The notes under the pieces were generated by a model. That model ran no database searches, had not been told where the DNA came from, and worked only from the letters and a program-made list of their open reading frames with translations. DNA of 64,000 nucleotides from Homalodisca vitripennis (Eukaryota; Arthropoda; Insecta; Hemiptera; Cicadellidae), in assembly GCF_021130785.1 (NCBI RefSeq), contig NW_025778902.1, positions 62,001 through 126,000 on the forward strand, read 5' to 3'. Every line of letters starts with the position of its first letter. Position 1 is the first letter of the stretch. Shown in pieces: positions 1-11,942 of the stretch. The position numbers were made by a program, and so were the translations under genes.

Positions 1-590
1 AACATTATCTAGGAGAGATTACACCGGTTGCAGTTAATCTTGTCGGTTGGTTTAAAATTTTATTCATGTTAAAGGAGAAAAATACTTTGTAAACATGAGA
101 ATCGTTACTTGCTACAAAGTTCAAGTTAAAGTCCCCACATATTATAGTTCGTTGATTTCGCCTTAATAGGCCAGTCAACAGCTGCTCCATTTTAAGCAAA
201 AAAATCGTTTATGTTTTTACAGGGAGGAGGATAGACACAGACCAAATTAATTATTGAAGTGTCTAAGAAAGACTGATCACCAACTTTAAACTCTAATTTT
301 ACAATTGTGCATTCAAAGCAATCTTCATTTGAAAATTCAAATTTCCAGCTCGGCTAGCCGTGTTACAGAGAAATCAAAATATTGACTCATTGTGTCTAAA
401 TATGGCCACCCCACCGCCAGCGGAATTTTTCCGACAGAAAGATGTAACACATGAATACTGTGGGATTACCACCAACTCCCCATCGCCCAACCAGTGTTCT
501 GTGAGGCAGATTATATCAGGGGCCCGAGCCCACGGCAAGCAGAGCTCCGAAACCTTGTGTGTAACGCTCCTTATATTTGATGGTATATGA
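1..590 (-). pseudogene. LINE-A ORF2 endonuclease domain (partial, broken)
   Basis: Conceptual translation of the minus strand gives the usual order of a LINE exonuclease-endonuclease-phosphatase domain. A start like NIRSVTHKVSEL is followed by DIICLTEHWL, containing the acidic residue of the TE-x-W-L motif. Next come a GGGVAIF block, an ECTIVKLEF block ending in a V-Y-P-P-P motif, and IICGDFNLNF, containing the second catalytic motif GDFN. This domain nicks target DNA to prime reverse transcription. A stop after the GGGVAIF block (about 378), another near 195 and frame changes interrupt it. The last open piece (5-199) carries GDFN and continues past the window start. Family assignment rests on these motifs seen by eye. 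Confidence 0.75.
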
Positions 591-1125
591 TGAAGTCATC
601 CCATTTCTGCTACCAGCTGTTGCTACTAAGGTAGAAAAATTGCCAAACTCCTCTAATTTCGATGAATTCCCCTCTGGCCAGTTTTCACTAAAAAAATCTG
701 AATCATCATTTACGGATAAAGGCAAATGCGGAAAAATATTCAAGTTCGATAACTTAAGTCCATCCTTGATCATTAATGTCGGAAGCGCTGCTGGATCCCC
801 GGTCGATGATGCTGTTCGGTCTGTTCTTCACCGGTGCACGGCCGCAGTCTCCAGTTGCCGGAGGATGTGTCGCCGCCAAGTCTAAGTTCTGGCACCTCTC
901 ACCGTTCAGCTCAGTTGCAGAGATTTGCTGTAGTTCTGGAGCCAGCTGCAATGTGTTCTCTGTCGAAGATGAAGCGATCTCATGGGTAGGAACGCAGTCT
1001 TGACGATTCACATTTTTCATGGACTTCAGCATTTTCTCCGCATTAGTATGTTTTTGCCAAGGCCATTCAGGTGTTGGCCATGTCGCGGGTGAATAATTTT
1101 CTACTGAAAGTACTAACGTCCACAA
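516..1125 (-). pseudogene. LINE-A ORF1 C-terminal / inter-ORF region
   Basis: Two minus-strand open frames (754-1,125 and 516-773) lie between the SGNH-like part and the endonuclease. The translated sequence is rich in Ser, Thr, Pro and Asn with no domain I recognise. Position and orientation make it the tail of ORF1 or the linker before ORF2 of LINE-A. The plus-strand frames across the same bases (577-885, 776-1,003) have no protein-like features and are treated as shadows. Confidence 0.45.
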
Positions 1126-1825
1126 TAGGTACTCTTTCTTGTTTTTAATATGTTTAAATTTTCGTTAATTCTTTTAATTTCTCTATCAATTAGTCCGTTA
1201 GGAGGGAGATCATGTCGGTGAAATAAATTTACCACTACAAAATTTGTATGTCTATTCGACTTCACAAACCGAGTGAGAGTTCCCTGGCGACCTGCTATTC
1301 TCTTTAATGGTGCTGACATCATTAGAACCCGCCATTATGAAAAACAGCATCCTTATCTCCACGCGTTGATGCCAACTCTTCACAGTTTTTAGTACGTAAT
1401 GAAGAGGAGCGCCAGCGTTTGCACAAACAAACACACCCGAATGTCTGTTCAGATGTTTACACAATTTGTCTGTCAAATTTTTTGCATGGCTATCTCCATA
1501 TACATCTACAAGTTCAATTACTATTTTTCTTCTGTTGAACTGTATGACCTTGGACTCTTGTCTTATTGGGACCACTACCGAGACCGACTGATCTTTGGAT
1601 TGTGTTTTTACGTGAATAGTTCTTTCCTTTTCTTGTTCCCCTCTGTAAGTTAGATTGGAAGAACTCACTCTCTTCTTCCTCGGACAAAATTGTAAATCTG
1701 TTTTTAATTTCCAAAAACTCAGGATATTGTGGATTTTCCTTAGCTGCTAGAACTCCTTCCTCCATTGCTCGGATAGTGGAAATAAATTTGTTCTGCTTCC
1801 TCTTGTAATATTTTGCATTGAACAC
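1113..1825 (-). pseudogene. LINE-A ORF1, SGNH/GDSL-esterase-like
   Basis: Overlapping minus-strand frames carry VYGDSHAKNL (the GDS nucleophile block of SGNH hydrolases), then IMAGSNDVST (resembling the G-x-N-D block), then NLFHRHDLPPNGLIDREI followed by an N-rich helix. SGNH-like ORF1 proteins are known from CR1-group LINEs of animals and many insect elements, where the domain is thought to act in RNP function or membrane association. An acidic N-terminal piece (FTILSEEEESEF, 1,514-1,825) precedes it. The domain is split over at least three frames. The terminal Asp-His block typical of active SGNH enzymes is not evident, so this copy is unlikely to encode a working enzyme. Confidence 0.65.
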
Positions 1826-2439
1826 AATTCTCTTCGTTTTCTGTCTGTAGTGATCTTATCTGAGGATTTAATTTCTGTTTGGGTGGACGAGTCACATTTT
1901 AAAGACATTAGACTTCGCCAAATGCTTGAACATTCTCACAACTCTGTGGCCTGTTTAACTCAACTTTCGCTTCTTCAAGCTGTCTGGTCAACCTCCTGTA
2001 TCTTATCCACCAAAACCAGCTTGTCCTACTAGTTAGTTCACTAATCCGACCTAATTCCCTCCTTTCCCTATATTTATAATTCTTAAAAAACAATACAATC
2101 TTTACCACTTTTTGTTTGTTCAAGAGTAAAGTCCATGTTACGTACTATGCTCACTATAATCGATTAATAATAGAGATTATCTACACACGCTCCAAACGTT
2201 ACAATATGTGAACCTTCAACTTATCTGAAGACTTCCTCAACACATTTATGTAATGCAGGGATAGTATCTTCTAGATTGCAGGCGGATCAATCTGACTGTG
2301 CGTGGGTTCTAATATTATCTTTACTTAACAGTTAGTTCCGCCGCGGCGATCATAGATAGCGGAGCCGTTCACTCCAGATACGATGATAGCAGAGCGCGTG
2401 CGCCAATCTCATTGAGTGGCAACAGGGACCTCGTGTACG

Positions 2440-5389
2440 ATTTCCAAGAATTAAAAAACGATCTTTAGAGGTTATCTCATTGATATTGTACGATGATATT
2501 ATGTACTTACGGTGAAGGATATTTCAAGCGATTGCACTATTTCATGCACGATACAATAACGACCGTTGAGAGTTCCGTTTATAGACCATTATATTTCAAA
2601 ACTGGATAAAAATATTAAATTTGTCAAGACACAATTATAACTGGTAATATTATTTGTCTTTATTTTTTTGTATTGATTTCTTTCGTCTTTAGGGCCATCC
2701 TCCTAACACTATAAAAAAGGTAGTTATATAAAAAATTACATTTATAGGTGCAGTACAGATTTACCAAGTAATCGTTCAGGAATTTCCAAGCCCGTGTGAG
2801 AATTTTGTTTACACCCTATATAATAAATACCTTTCTCCTAATAACTGATACATTTTCTAACAATCTATAAGGTCTTGGATCATGAAAATATGCATTTTAA
2901 AACTCGAAAAAGTAAAACATTTTATTGCTAAATTTGTTGCTCACTATTGCAACATTAAAATTAATGAATTACTTTCGCTAAAAATTTAAATTAATATTAA
3001 TTAATTAATGCCATTGGCATGATCAATAGTGTGTAAAACAACCTGTTTTTCTACATGATTTAACATATTCTGTTCTTTGGGATTTATAACGACCACACCC
3101 AGACATGAATGGTTACTTGACATTTTGCTTCTACTGATCACTAGATTAGCGTACAAAAATATTTCGTCAGTATAAAACAGGAATTGTCTTGTCGCAAACC
3201 CCTCCCCATCCTGAGACAGAGGTCAAAGCGAGCGGTCTAGTAGATAACGTGATTGCAGAGTCTCGCCGCCCGTTCAGCTTGTGCGTCGCTTTGTTGTACT
3301 CCGAGTTTTACCCCTACATTTTCTTCAAACACAAAAATTCAACAAAAACAAACATTACCAAACAAAAAAAAAACTCTTTTATTGAAAAAAACACACAAAC
3401 TTGTTTTTATTTCTTCATCACACTCCGCCACCCAAAATGCGAGTGCCTCCGACCGAAGGTGCTGCCGAAGCCCGCACTGATGTCAACGAAAGAAAAACAT
3501 CCCTCGAGATAGTACCCATCAGTAAAATATCAAATTATAGAGGGGCTGATCAGAAATATAAATTGAATTGTAATGGAAAGGCAATTATATACCGTGCAAA
3601 AATCTTAAATAATGTGACGACGCGCGGCCTGCCGTAATCGGGATTCTCCGAGAAAGATAACAGCGACAACAATACCGATCACAATACCTGGAAATGCTTG
3701 TTGATTGATAAAATGTTAGTTCTGTTACTCAACTACATAGTTTTTATAACGTTCTAAGTTCATTGAAAAGGTTTAAGCGTTGGGTGCATATAACGGAATC
3801 TGACCCCATTAACAATTGATAATCGTTGTAAGATTGTAATTTTGTAATTAATGAGTTGTTTTTTCGTTGTATCATGTTTTGTTTCTATAAAATTCATATT
3901 ATTGTGTTCTTCATACTTGTGTGGTCGGTATAATCCCAAAGTACCACATATTCATATTATGAAGAATTACGGGAGGCCCTATAACTAAAGAAAACAAAGT
4001 TGATTGCCAAAATCTCTCAGACAAAAATACAGAATTCATAGCCAAATATATCTATTTATAACGGATTGGTTCGAATATACTGAACTAAATCCACTTTCCT
4101 GCTAAGAGGTTTTCTATGCGGAATATCTTGTATATACTGCTAAAGCAATATACACCTTATCTACTAAAATTTCTATTCTATAACGTATTTTCAATAAATA
4201 TAAGCACAGTTCATATTTGCAATAATACTGTTACCGCTTACATGTTAATGATAGCATGAATGCTTTGTGTAATTATGTAATATTATTAAAGGACAGTTAA
4301 GACATCTTCCAAATCTTTAAACTAATAATAAGCAATATATTCAGTCCTATATAAATTGTACGAAACGGAAATCAAAATAATGGTTTTCAGGAGTGGCAAG
4401 CTACAATCAATACTAACTTTTGTTCTCCAGAGTAAATATTTCTTGTAGATAAGTTAGACTGTATACAAGTTAGTCTATATAGAAAATGAATACTCAAACA
4501 AGATTAAATGCACGCAAGACTTTTAATCTTGTCTGCATGGTCAGAGAATCAGTGTAGGTCACTTATCCTGACCTCATCATCTTGACCTGGATAGTGAAAC
4601 CAATGAAACCAATATTTACCGTTTTCAATTCGATATAGAGGTAGAAGATGTAAATAGATTCTTCCTCCAAGGAGTATGAGCTATCAAATCAAATTCCTCA
4701 AAGTAAACTTATCCAAAAGTGATCGTGTTTTCAAATCATGTACACAAAAGCACACAAAGCGGAATGTGGGAATCCCGCTTAACGGTTAGCGAATGAATTT
4801 GGTAGTGACTAATTTGAAACATATAAATACGTTTCAAATTAATCAACCTGCTTGGTTATGATTATAAAGTGCATTGTAACATTCCCTTGCTACATCTTAT
4901 TGTGTTCAGGTATACACAAGCCAAATTCCGCTTGCTTCAGCTAAGCTATGTATATGAAACAAAATTTATTATTTATAAAACAAACGTCTCTTGAATTTCA
5001 CATGTCAGGAAAAAGGTATTAATTACATTTCAAGTGCATTATCCTATGCGTATTGCTGGCACTTTCTTGACCAGAGAGCTATAGACTTCAGTCTACAACT
5101 ATAAGCCTTTTATAATTATTTTCTGTAAAGCGTAATGCGCCTAAATAGTAAGTAAAATAAAATGGGGTTGGGCGGTTCCTGACGTAGTTAAGACGGTAAC
5201 ATTTGAGGGTATGTTTGTTTGCGACTAAACAGTTATTTATGCCTGTGACAGTAACTTTTCACCAAGTCAGTGGAGTCAGGAAAGGATATAGCCACCATCT
5301 TTTGGTAATGTAAACCACTTCTTAACTAATCAGAGAGTGCATACATTTAATATATATCTAAGCTCTGTTTAATATTTATCTAAACGAAA
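2440..5389. other. AT-rich interval without a supportable gene
   Basis: Mostly AT-rich non-coding sequence. About 3,190-3,660 is comparatively GC-rich, contains an oligo-A stretch near 3,365 and has short open frames on the plus strand (3,189-3,512; 3,401-3,637). None resembles a known domain. Near 3,919-3,948 a short inverted repeat (gtgtggt ... accaca) is visible. I see no splice-site and exon pattern, RNA gene or transposon terminus that I can defend. Confidence 0.5.
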
Positions 5390-5391
5390 TA

Positions 5392-6277
5392 TTGAATAAA
5401 ATTACAATGTGTGAGATTTTTGCATACGCAGATGATGTGGTATTGGTGACACAGCATAAAAACTTACAGAGAGTACAAGATATTTTACAGGAGGAATTTA
5501 AGAAGTTCACTATGTGGAGTCATGACAAAGGACTTATTATTAACAAAGAAAAGACTAGCATCATGCATATATGTCCTTAAGAACATGAAAATTAATATTG
5601 ATATAAGTATTAAATATCATAGCTGTAAGTGCCTGCATGAGCAGAGCTTGTGTGAATGTGAGAATATAGCCAATGGTTCAGAGTACATCATATCTAGGTC
5701 TGATTGTAGATAATAAATTAACGTGGAGTGATCATGTGAGTAGATTGCACAGAGAAAGCTATGTCCCGGCACTGCCATGATGCATAAACTTAGAAATAAA
5801 CTTAGTGAGAATGCAAAACTATCAGTATACAAAGCATTGATTGAGTCACATATAAGATATGGTGTATCTGTGTGGGGAACAGCAGCAGTAAGCCATTTAA
5901 ATATAATAGCTGGTCTTCAAAAAAAATGTTTAAGGGCACTGTTTGGTTAACGGCTTTCATCAAAACTTAGGTTATAAGAGAATATATGTACAGTTATGCA
6001 GGACAACTAACGCCAAAGGGTTTGTACACGTTAAATATCATGACAAAAATATTATGGCAATATGGAATTTAAAAAAAAGTATAGAAGGAAATTTAACACA
6101 AGGAATGTTATTAAATATGTCACACCTATTCCCAACACCGTGTACGGGCGTAGATTGCCGAAATTATATAGTCCCAAAAGTTATTTAATGCATTGGCCGG
6201 ATGAAATTGAGAATATACCACACTTAAGGACTTACAAAAAATGTATTGAACTATGGCTATTAAACTTAGAAATGTAA
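5392..6277 (+). pseudogene. LINE-B reverse transcriptase C-terminal fragment
   Basis: Starts with CEIFAYADDVVLVTQHKNL. YADD (codons at 5,425-5,436) is reverse transcriptase motif C with the two catalytic aspartates. It is followed by the motif D and E region (KGLIINKEKTSIM). After a stop at 5,578 other frames give a thumb-like segment (LGLIVDNKLTWSDHV, then YKALIESHIRYGVSVWG), typical of Jockey/CR1/R1-group LINEs. Further downstream GRRLPKLYSPKSYL continues a C-terminal tail. Several frameshifts and stops make this a pseudogene. The fingers and palm upstream of motif C are absent because of 5' truncation. Confidence 0.8.
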
Positions 6278-6513
6278 TTAAACTGAGATTTACCTGAGAA
6301 AGAAAACCGCAATGGCGTAATAGTGATGAAACACCGACAACTTGCTTTGGATCACTGTGAAATACTGGTTCACTGACACACATTGGATATATACCATATG
6401 CATATATACACAGTGGACATCACTCTGGTGCACTGAATGACGTGACAAGTGACATAATACACTGAACACTGAGTATCGTGGGCCTGCAGTTGAACGGGTT
6501 GTTATATTAATTG

Positions 6514-7325
6514 TAACATTGTTATTTTCGCTGATAATTTATTGTTACTCGTTATCTATTTATAGATTATATTGTTGGCTATTTGTGTTATATCATAATG
6601 TTAATCACTGTAATTTAAAGCTTTGAGGGCACAGTTTAAGAAGTAAATGAGTTATTCTGACATTGTTACTTACTGTATATGTTAAATATTTATTGTAAAT
6701 CGTTAATTAGTGGTTAACATTGTTTATTTTTCTCTGATAATTTATTGTTACTCGTTACCTATTTATAGATTATATTGCTGGCTATTTGAATTATATCATA
6801 ATGTTAATTACTGTTATTTAAAGCTTTGAGGGCACAGTTTTAGAAGAAGTAAATAAGTTATTCTGACATTGTTACTTTCTGTATTTGTTAAATATTTATT
6901 GTAAATCGTTAATTAGTGGTTAACATTGTTATTTTCTCTGATAATTTATTGTTACTCGGTACCTATTTATAGATTGTATTGTTGGCTATTTGAATTATAA
7001 TTCATAATGTTAATTACTGTTATTTAAAGCTTTGAGGGCACAGTTTTAGAAGTAAATAAGTTATTCTGACATTGTTACTTTCTGTATATGTTAAATATTT
7101 ATTGTAAATCGTTAATTAGTGGTTAACATTGTTATTTTCTCGGATAATTTATTGTTACTCGTTATCTATTTATAGATTATATTGTTGGCTATTTGAATTA
7201 TATCATAGTGTTAATCACTGATGTTTAAAGCTTTTGAGAGCACAGTTTTGGAAGTAAATAAATTATTCTGACATTGTTATTTTATATGTTAAATATTTAT
7301 TGTAAATCGTTAATTGGTGGTTTAT
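6514..7325 (+). repeat. Tandem array of about 203-bp units, four copies
   Basis: The anchor TAACATTGTT with downstream GATAATTTATTGTTACTCG recurs at 6,514, 6,715, 6,921 and 7,124, giving periods of 201, 206 and 203 bp. Each unit also carries AAAGCTTTGAGGGCACAGTT (the last is slightly altered). Units differ by substitutions and small indels, so the array is not brand new. It lies in the 3' region of LINE-B, between the decayed ORF2 and the 3' terminal hairpin. I see no related unit elsewhere in the window. Confidence 0.9.
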
Positions 7326-8088
7326 CTGTATTTTATGCTTGGTGTTAGATTTGTTGTACCGTTGATACTCTAGCTTTAAAAATAAATTGATTACATGTTA
7401 GTTTTCATATTTTTTATTAGTTTTTTTAAGAATTGTTATTTATGGTTTCTGTTTCTCTCTCCGTTGTTAGTGGGCGATGAATGGCTTATAAAACCTCACA
7501 GGGAGCACCACAGCACGGTGTTTGCGCACACACATATTTAACCTAATTGGACAATTTAAACACACTAGCATTGACACACACTATAACTAACGCACACAAA
7601 CACCGACACCGAGAAACACTACAAGGGGAGCACACACACAGTACCGCGCGCCGGAGTTCCCGTACCTCCTCAGTCATGTTTGTTAAAGCGTGTAGCGGAT
7701 TGAGTACCGCACTGTCCACTCTAGAAACATATTGGAATTTGACCTGAGGGCAGGTTTTATTTGCTTATTTGTTTAGAGATAAGGAGATTTGGGAATTCCG
7801 GTAGCCGGCGTTGTCAGATTTCCTGATGACAGGGTTGCCATTCGTCGTTGCTGAGGGAAGAATTAATTAGGATTTTTTAGGGACTCAAATATGCGTTTGA
7901 TTTTAACTATTACTATTAAGTGTTATTTAAAAAAAATTATACTGTTTCGATCAAATTTACCACACATACCAAGATATCTAAGCTAGTTGCCTGCCCTAAA
8001 CCGCCGAATTTGAGTTTATAGTTTAGTAAATTAAAAGAAAGTTAAAAGTTGAATATTTGTATCAATGTGTTCTATTTACTTTTTCAAG

Positions 8089-8130
8089 TGGTCCTCACCG
8101 ACAAGTTTTGTAGAAACTTGGTGAGGGCCA
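8089..8130 (+). other. Predicted 3'-terminal hairpin of LINE-B
   Basis: The arm TGGTCCTCACC is complementary to GGTGAGGGCCA, with one T-G pair. The stem extends inward through CAAGTTT paired with AAACTTG, interrupted by a small bulge. The simple-repeat tail starts about 20 bases downstream. Many LINEs have a 3' stem-loop recognised by their own reverse transcriptase, and position and strand fit that role here. Function is inferred. Confidence 0.6.
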
Positions 8131-8149
8131 AGACTATGTAAAACAATTG

Positions 8150-8196
8150 TTTTATAAATAAAATAAATAAATAAATAAATAAATAAAATAAATATA
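8150..8196 (+). repeat. AAAT-rich microsatellite (LINE-B tail)
   Basis: A run of AAAT units with slight impurities follows the hairpin. It marks the likely 3' end of LINE-B. The complementary strand is low-complexity and the minus-strand frame over it is not a gene. Confidence 0.75.
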
Positions 8197-8212
8197 AATT
8201 TATTGGAATTTT

Positions 8213-8381
8213 ATCCTTTTTTAACTGTTGACTCCAGTATATGTGAGCATTAACTGATCTAAGTACATAAAAATTTAACATTTCCAAATAAATAAATATA
8301 TTACAAAACTAAAAGTAGCTAGTTATTTAAAATTATTTTCTCATAATATACTATTTTTCAATGGAAATTGTACAGTTAGAT
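8213..8381 (-). repeat. R1 repeat fragment abutting the palindrome's left end
   Basis: The sequence from TTGACTCCAG to GTACAGTTAGATT matches the R1 copy at 21,369-21,645, sharing the TTGACTCCA block, the TTTTTCAAT block and GTACAGTTA, but lacks the 90-bp tRNA-like insertion of that copy. R1 similarity stops exactly where the inverted repeat begins (8,383). The continuation of R1 is found at 27,998 reading backwards, which points to an inversion breakpoint. Confidence 0.65.
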
Positions 8382-8459
8382 TACCCTCTCTGTTGCTTTG
8401 AGGGATAAATGTTTGGATGACCGGTATTTGTAAATTTATAATATAAAGAAAAAAACTTT

Positions 8460-8980
8460 TAATCTGTCAAACTTTAATCATTTTAAAATTATTTACTAAC
8501 TTGCCAGGAATATAAAGTAAAATTGGTATATAAAATAAAATATATGCAGAAATTTTCATTGATACTAGTTATGCTGCATATTGCTCACACCTTATCCAAC
8601 AATTGATTACCGTCACCCCTTTGTTATGTAACTGATTCATCTTAGAAATTAATTTGATCTTTTCCATACAACTCTATGGTATATTTTACAGTAAATGTAA
8701 CAAAATATAGAATTATATCTCACTGTAAAGAAACATTTGCTTATTTTTCTTAAATATTCATCAATTTTTGTATTCATCAGACTGTGGTGTTGTTGCCTGC
8801 AAACCTGTAACGCGAGCTGACAACACGAAGACCTGTGAAGTAGCGGCTCACGCAAACAGATAACATGCAACAGCCAAACATATGGTTTAAGCCAAATTGT
8901 GAAGTTTGCTTACAATTTTCATCCATATATCTCAATAATATACTGGTCAGTTACTAAGTATTTTACTTACGAGACATGTA
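8460..8980. other. Left-arm-only segment (about 0.5 kb)
   Basis: The right arm runs directly from the equivalent of 8,455 to the equivalent of 8,985 (about 50,610 to 50,590), whereas the left arm has about 510 extra bases. It is either an insertion in the left copy or a deletion in the right. No terminal inverted repeats, target duplication or coding content is obvious. Confidence 0.6.
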
Positions 8981-9384
8981 AAAATCAAAAAGCTTAAATA
9001 GTTTCCTACCAGAAATACGTAACTGTATGTTAATTTAATGATTAAAGTTATTATAATATTTAATTTATATAAACATTATCATACAGGAAATAAAATTTAG
9101 AAAGTACATATCACAAAATTCAATGTTACTTGTATATCAGTAACTATGAGTAATGTTATTAGTAATATTTTGGATATTTAAAACGATGACTTTCTCAGAA
9201 TAAGATACTGTCCGAATAAAACAACTTTAGATTGATTATGTGTAAGGTCTCTAGTGAATTTGTTCTCGACAACCTCAGTTTGGCTATCAAGTGAGGTAGT
9301 GGTAATACTTTAGAAGTTTGTCACTGTAGACTCTGGCAGTGAAGGAATACAAGTTATCTTGTAATAGGTAAGGCTTTGTTAAAT

Positions 9385-9590
9385 AGACCTTACGTGTTTT
9401 GTTCAAGCATGCAATGTATCAAGCATTGTTTTTATTCCTAGATAATAAATACTAGATCTTTGGATTTAACTTTAAAGGAAATATAAAAATATCTCAATTT
9501 GTTTTTTACTTGCTTGTGGAATATGAAGTATAATTCAATTCTTTTCAGCTCTGGGTTCAATATTCCTTAAATTTACTGATAGGTTTGCAG
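9385..9590. other. Left-arm-only segment (about 0.2 kb)
   Basis: The flanking left sequence (TAATAGGTAAGGCTTT before, GCGTATTTATACTC after) is matched in the right arm at about 50,185-50,220 without the intervening bases. Boundaries are approximate from alignment by eye. No known element is recognised. Confidence 0.5.
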
Positions 9591-11702
9591 TCGCTCGCTG
9601 GCGTATTTATACTCTAATAACTCCATTCTGAATTCAGTTTTGATTGTCTTTATTATCTTTGTTAGCGCGTGTAGGTCGAAATAACAATGTAAAAATTACT
9701 GTAAAGAATACGTAATACTAACATTTTTTCAAATATACATAATCTTCATCGGATATCAATGAATTCTAATGCACTGCCGTTTTAATATATTTAATTTATC
9801 AATTTAAAATGGAACTATTTAAATAGATAATAATTTTTGGAAACAAAAGGTACAGTCGATTAAACAGTATGTTGTACTGTTTCATTTAAATATTAAAAAG
9901 AACTATTGCTTATTTATTATAATTAATATATTGTAAATGATCAATAAAAATCATTAATTTATTACATACCAGCTAGGTATAAAAGTTACGTATTTGAAAG
10001 TATAATGACTTCTTAAAACTTCTTTCCCCTCTGTCCCTAGTTCATACTACTGAAAAATACGATTTTTTCCTAGTTTTAATTTAGTACGACTTGTCAAATG
10101 CATTCCACAGCTCGATGGTTTTGGCGTATATTAAATGTGAGATTATTACATAGAATACCAATTTTGTGTTACAAAAAAAAGATATTTTTTAAATACGATT
10201 TTTAATTTCGATTAATTCTCACATATATGTGTGTAAAATGCACATATTATTAAATACATTAAGTACAAATACACGTGTTATTCAAAATGGAAATGACTTA
10301 TGCATTTTAGTCGAATAAAAAAGTTTCTTATCAGGAAATATTTTTAATTGTAAGTACAGGAAAAGACATAACAACCTTTACATGAAAATAGATACATCTT
10401 TGAGGCAGAATACTGTGAGACAGTTTAATCCCAATTATTCACGAATAGAATTAAAGTAAGCACTAAAGCAAGACTATTCAGTTAAATAATAACTTCTTAG
10501 GTTCATTTAAAACATGGTTCAGCAAAGTAGTCACCTTCAAAGTCCGACACAGAAAGTGTTTGTTTCTCCCAATAGAGATAAAAGAACATTTTCAGCCTTT
10601 TCACTATCAATTATTAAAGAGCACCACATGAATGGCGCTATCTGTGTTAAATGAGAGTTTCAGTGTAGGTAACACTCACACATATTTATATATTTATTTC
10701 CCCACGGATATCTTATCCAATAAAATAATGCTATTTAAAAACCATTAAGTTTGTGAAAAGTGTGTTTACTGAAACTATACATATTTGAAGCTTAGTTTAA
10801 ACTATTTGTAGACAAATCTTCATTTCCGATCTGTGATATGTGATGCACTAAATTTGCACAGCGTAATGTTAAGGCAGTAAATATTAACTTCAATTTACTG
10901 AAACCAAAACTTAAGTTATCACATATGAACAATTAAATTCATAGATTGTAAGATATTCAGTACACAAAAAATCAGTATCCACCAATAAATATCAGAAATC
11001 TGCATTTCACCATAATCCAGCACATCATTTTGTGTATTGAATGCAATACTTAATGCAGTCTATAGATCATATAAAGATAAATGGAATGTAAGGAAGAGAG
11101 CATTACATATTATACAAGTATTTCCATAGGCTTTTTCTGGGTAAGTATTAATATAAAAAATGTCCCATTAAATCCATATCAGAATATTTTCAATAATTTC
11201 CTGAACTCTACTATATATCAGACTGTAAGTAATAAAACTAACCTTGTGATAATGTTAGATACAAATTAGGATATATTAGCAAAGACAGATGTGATGCTGC
11301 AAAGCCAAGCAGATTTCATCGACGAAAACCTTTCGAAAATTCCTATTTCCATAAATTATTAATACATTGCCATTTTGAAGTTACAGTCAAAAACTACTAA
11401 TTTAATACTGTGTGGAAACTTTTAATAATTAAATGAACTTTATCCGATTTTTCCCGCTATAATAGTGTATAAAAAAGGATATACAAAATTTCCTGTAAAA
11501 TCGTCGTTTACAGGAAATTACTAAACAGTAAGATGTAAACATTGTACGTGTAACAAGGGCCTAGAAAAATGACGCTGCTATTTATTGAATTTCAATATTT
11601 ACATAATTTAGAAATATTTTTTTTATATTTACTAAACATAGTAAGCGAATAGTTTATGATTATTCTTAATTTGAGTTGTTATAATAATTATACACTTCAG
11701 TC

Positions 11703-11942
11703 ATGAATATAATTTGGGTAACTATGTTTATAACTGTGTTGTGTAACAATAAATATAATAGGATGCTTGTTTTAATTTATTATAATATAGAGAATATCTT
11801 TGCTAAGCTTACAAAGGGTGAAAAGTTTAGTGACAGCACGTTATTAATCACGAGACCGGCCCAGCCTACGTCATCAACAGAATACATTAGTCTTCCTTTT
11901 TGTCAATATTTAAACAGAATAAGCAAGTTTGAGGCTACCTGA
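11703..11942 (+). other. Short open frame shared by both arms, no known product
   Basis: A 79-codon frame with a hydrophobic start (MNIIWVTMFITVLCNN) has a counterpart in the right arm at 47,870-48,091 (minus strand). The right copy diverges by frameshift in the last third. A DNA-level relative of the GTTATTAAT ... CGGC segment also occurs at about 25,960-26,080 and 33,640-33,760, which suggests part of it is repeat-derived. I do not recognise a domain and do not regard it as an established gene. Confidence 0.25.

Larger units (their letters stand above)
1..2130 (-). mobile_element. LINE-A: decayed non-LTR retrotransposon, cut by window edge
   Basis: On the minus strand an SGNH-type ORF1 region (about 1,110-1,830) is followed downstream by the start of an apurinic-type endonuclease domain (about 590-1). 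The reverse transcriptase would lie beyond position 1. Reading frames are broken by stops and frameshifts, so the copy is probably dead. The order ORF1 then endonuclease fits a CR1/Jockey-group element; I cannot assign the clade without the reverse transcriptase. The 5' end is not defined. A comparatively GC-rich patch at about 2,275-2,440 may be its 5' leader, but that is a guess from composition only. Confidence 0.75.
5390..8196 (+). mobile_element. LINE-B: 5'-truncated non-LTR retrotransposon
   Basis: The copy begins at reverse transcriptase motif C and runs through the RT thumb and C-terminal region (to about 6,277). A 3' region follows with a tandem array of about 203-bp units (6,514-7,325), then unique sequence, a terminal hairpin (8,089-8,130) and an AAAT-rich tail (about 8,150-8,196). 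Severe 5' truncation and a simple-repeat tail are usual for LINE insertions made by target-primed reverse transcription. The junction with upstream DNA is estimated from where protein similarity begins. I infer that 7,330-8,090 belongs to the same element from orientation and continuity, so it could be a second element abutting LINE-B. Confidence 0.65.

Noticed and set aside
3189..3637. Possible gene or retroelement leader with overlapping short frames
   Set aside because: Three overlapping frames, oligo-A tracts and no recognisable motif. GC-richer composition alone is not enough.
7547..7747. 66-codon frame as a gene
   Set aside because: His/Thr/Arg-rich low complexity derived from CACA-rich sequence, and it lies within the 3' part of LINE-B.
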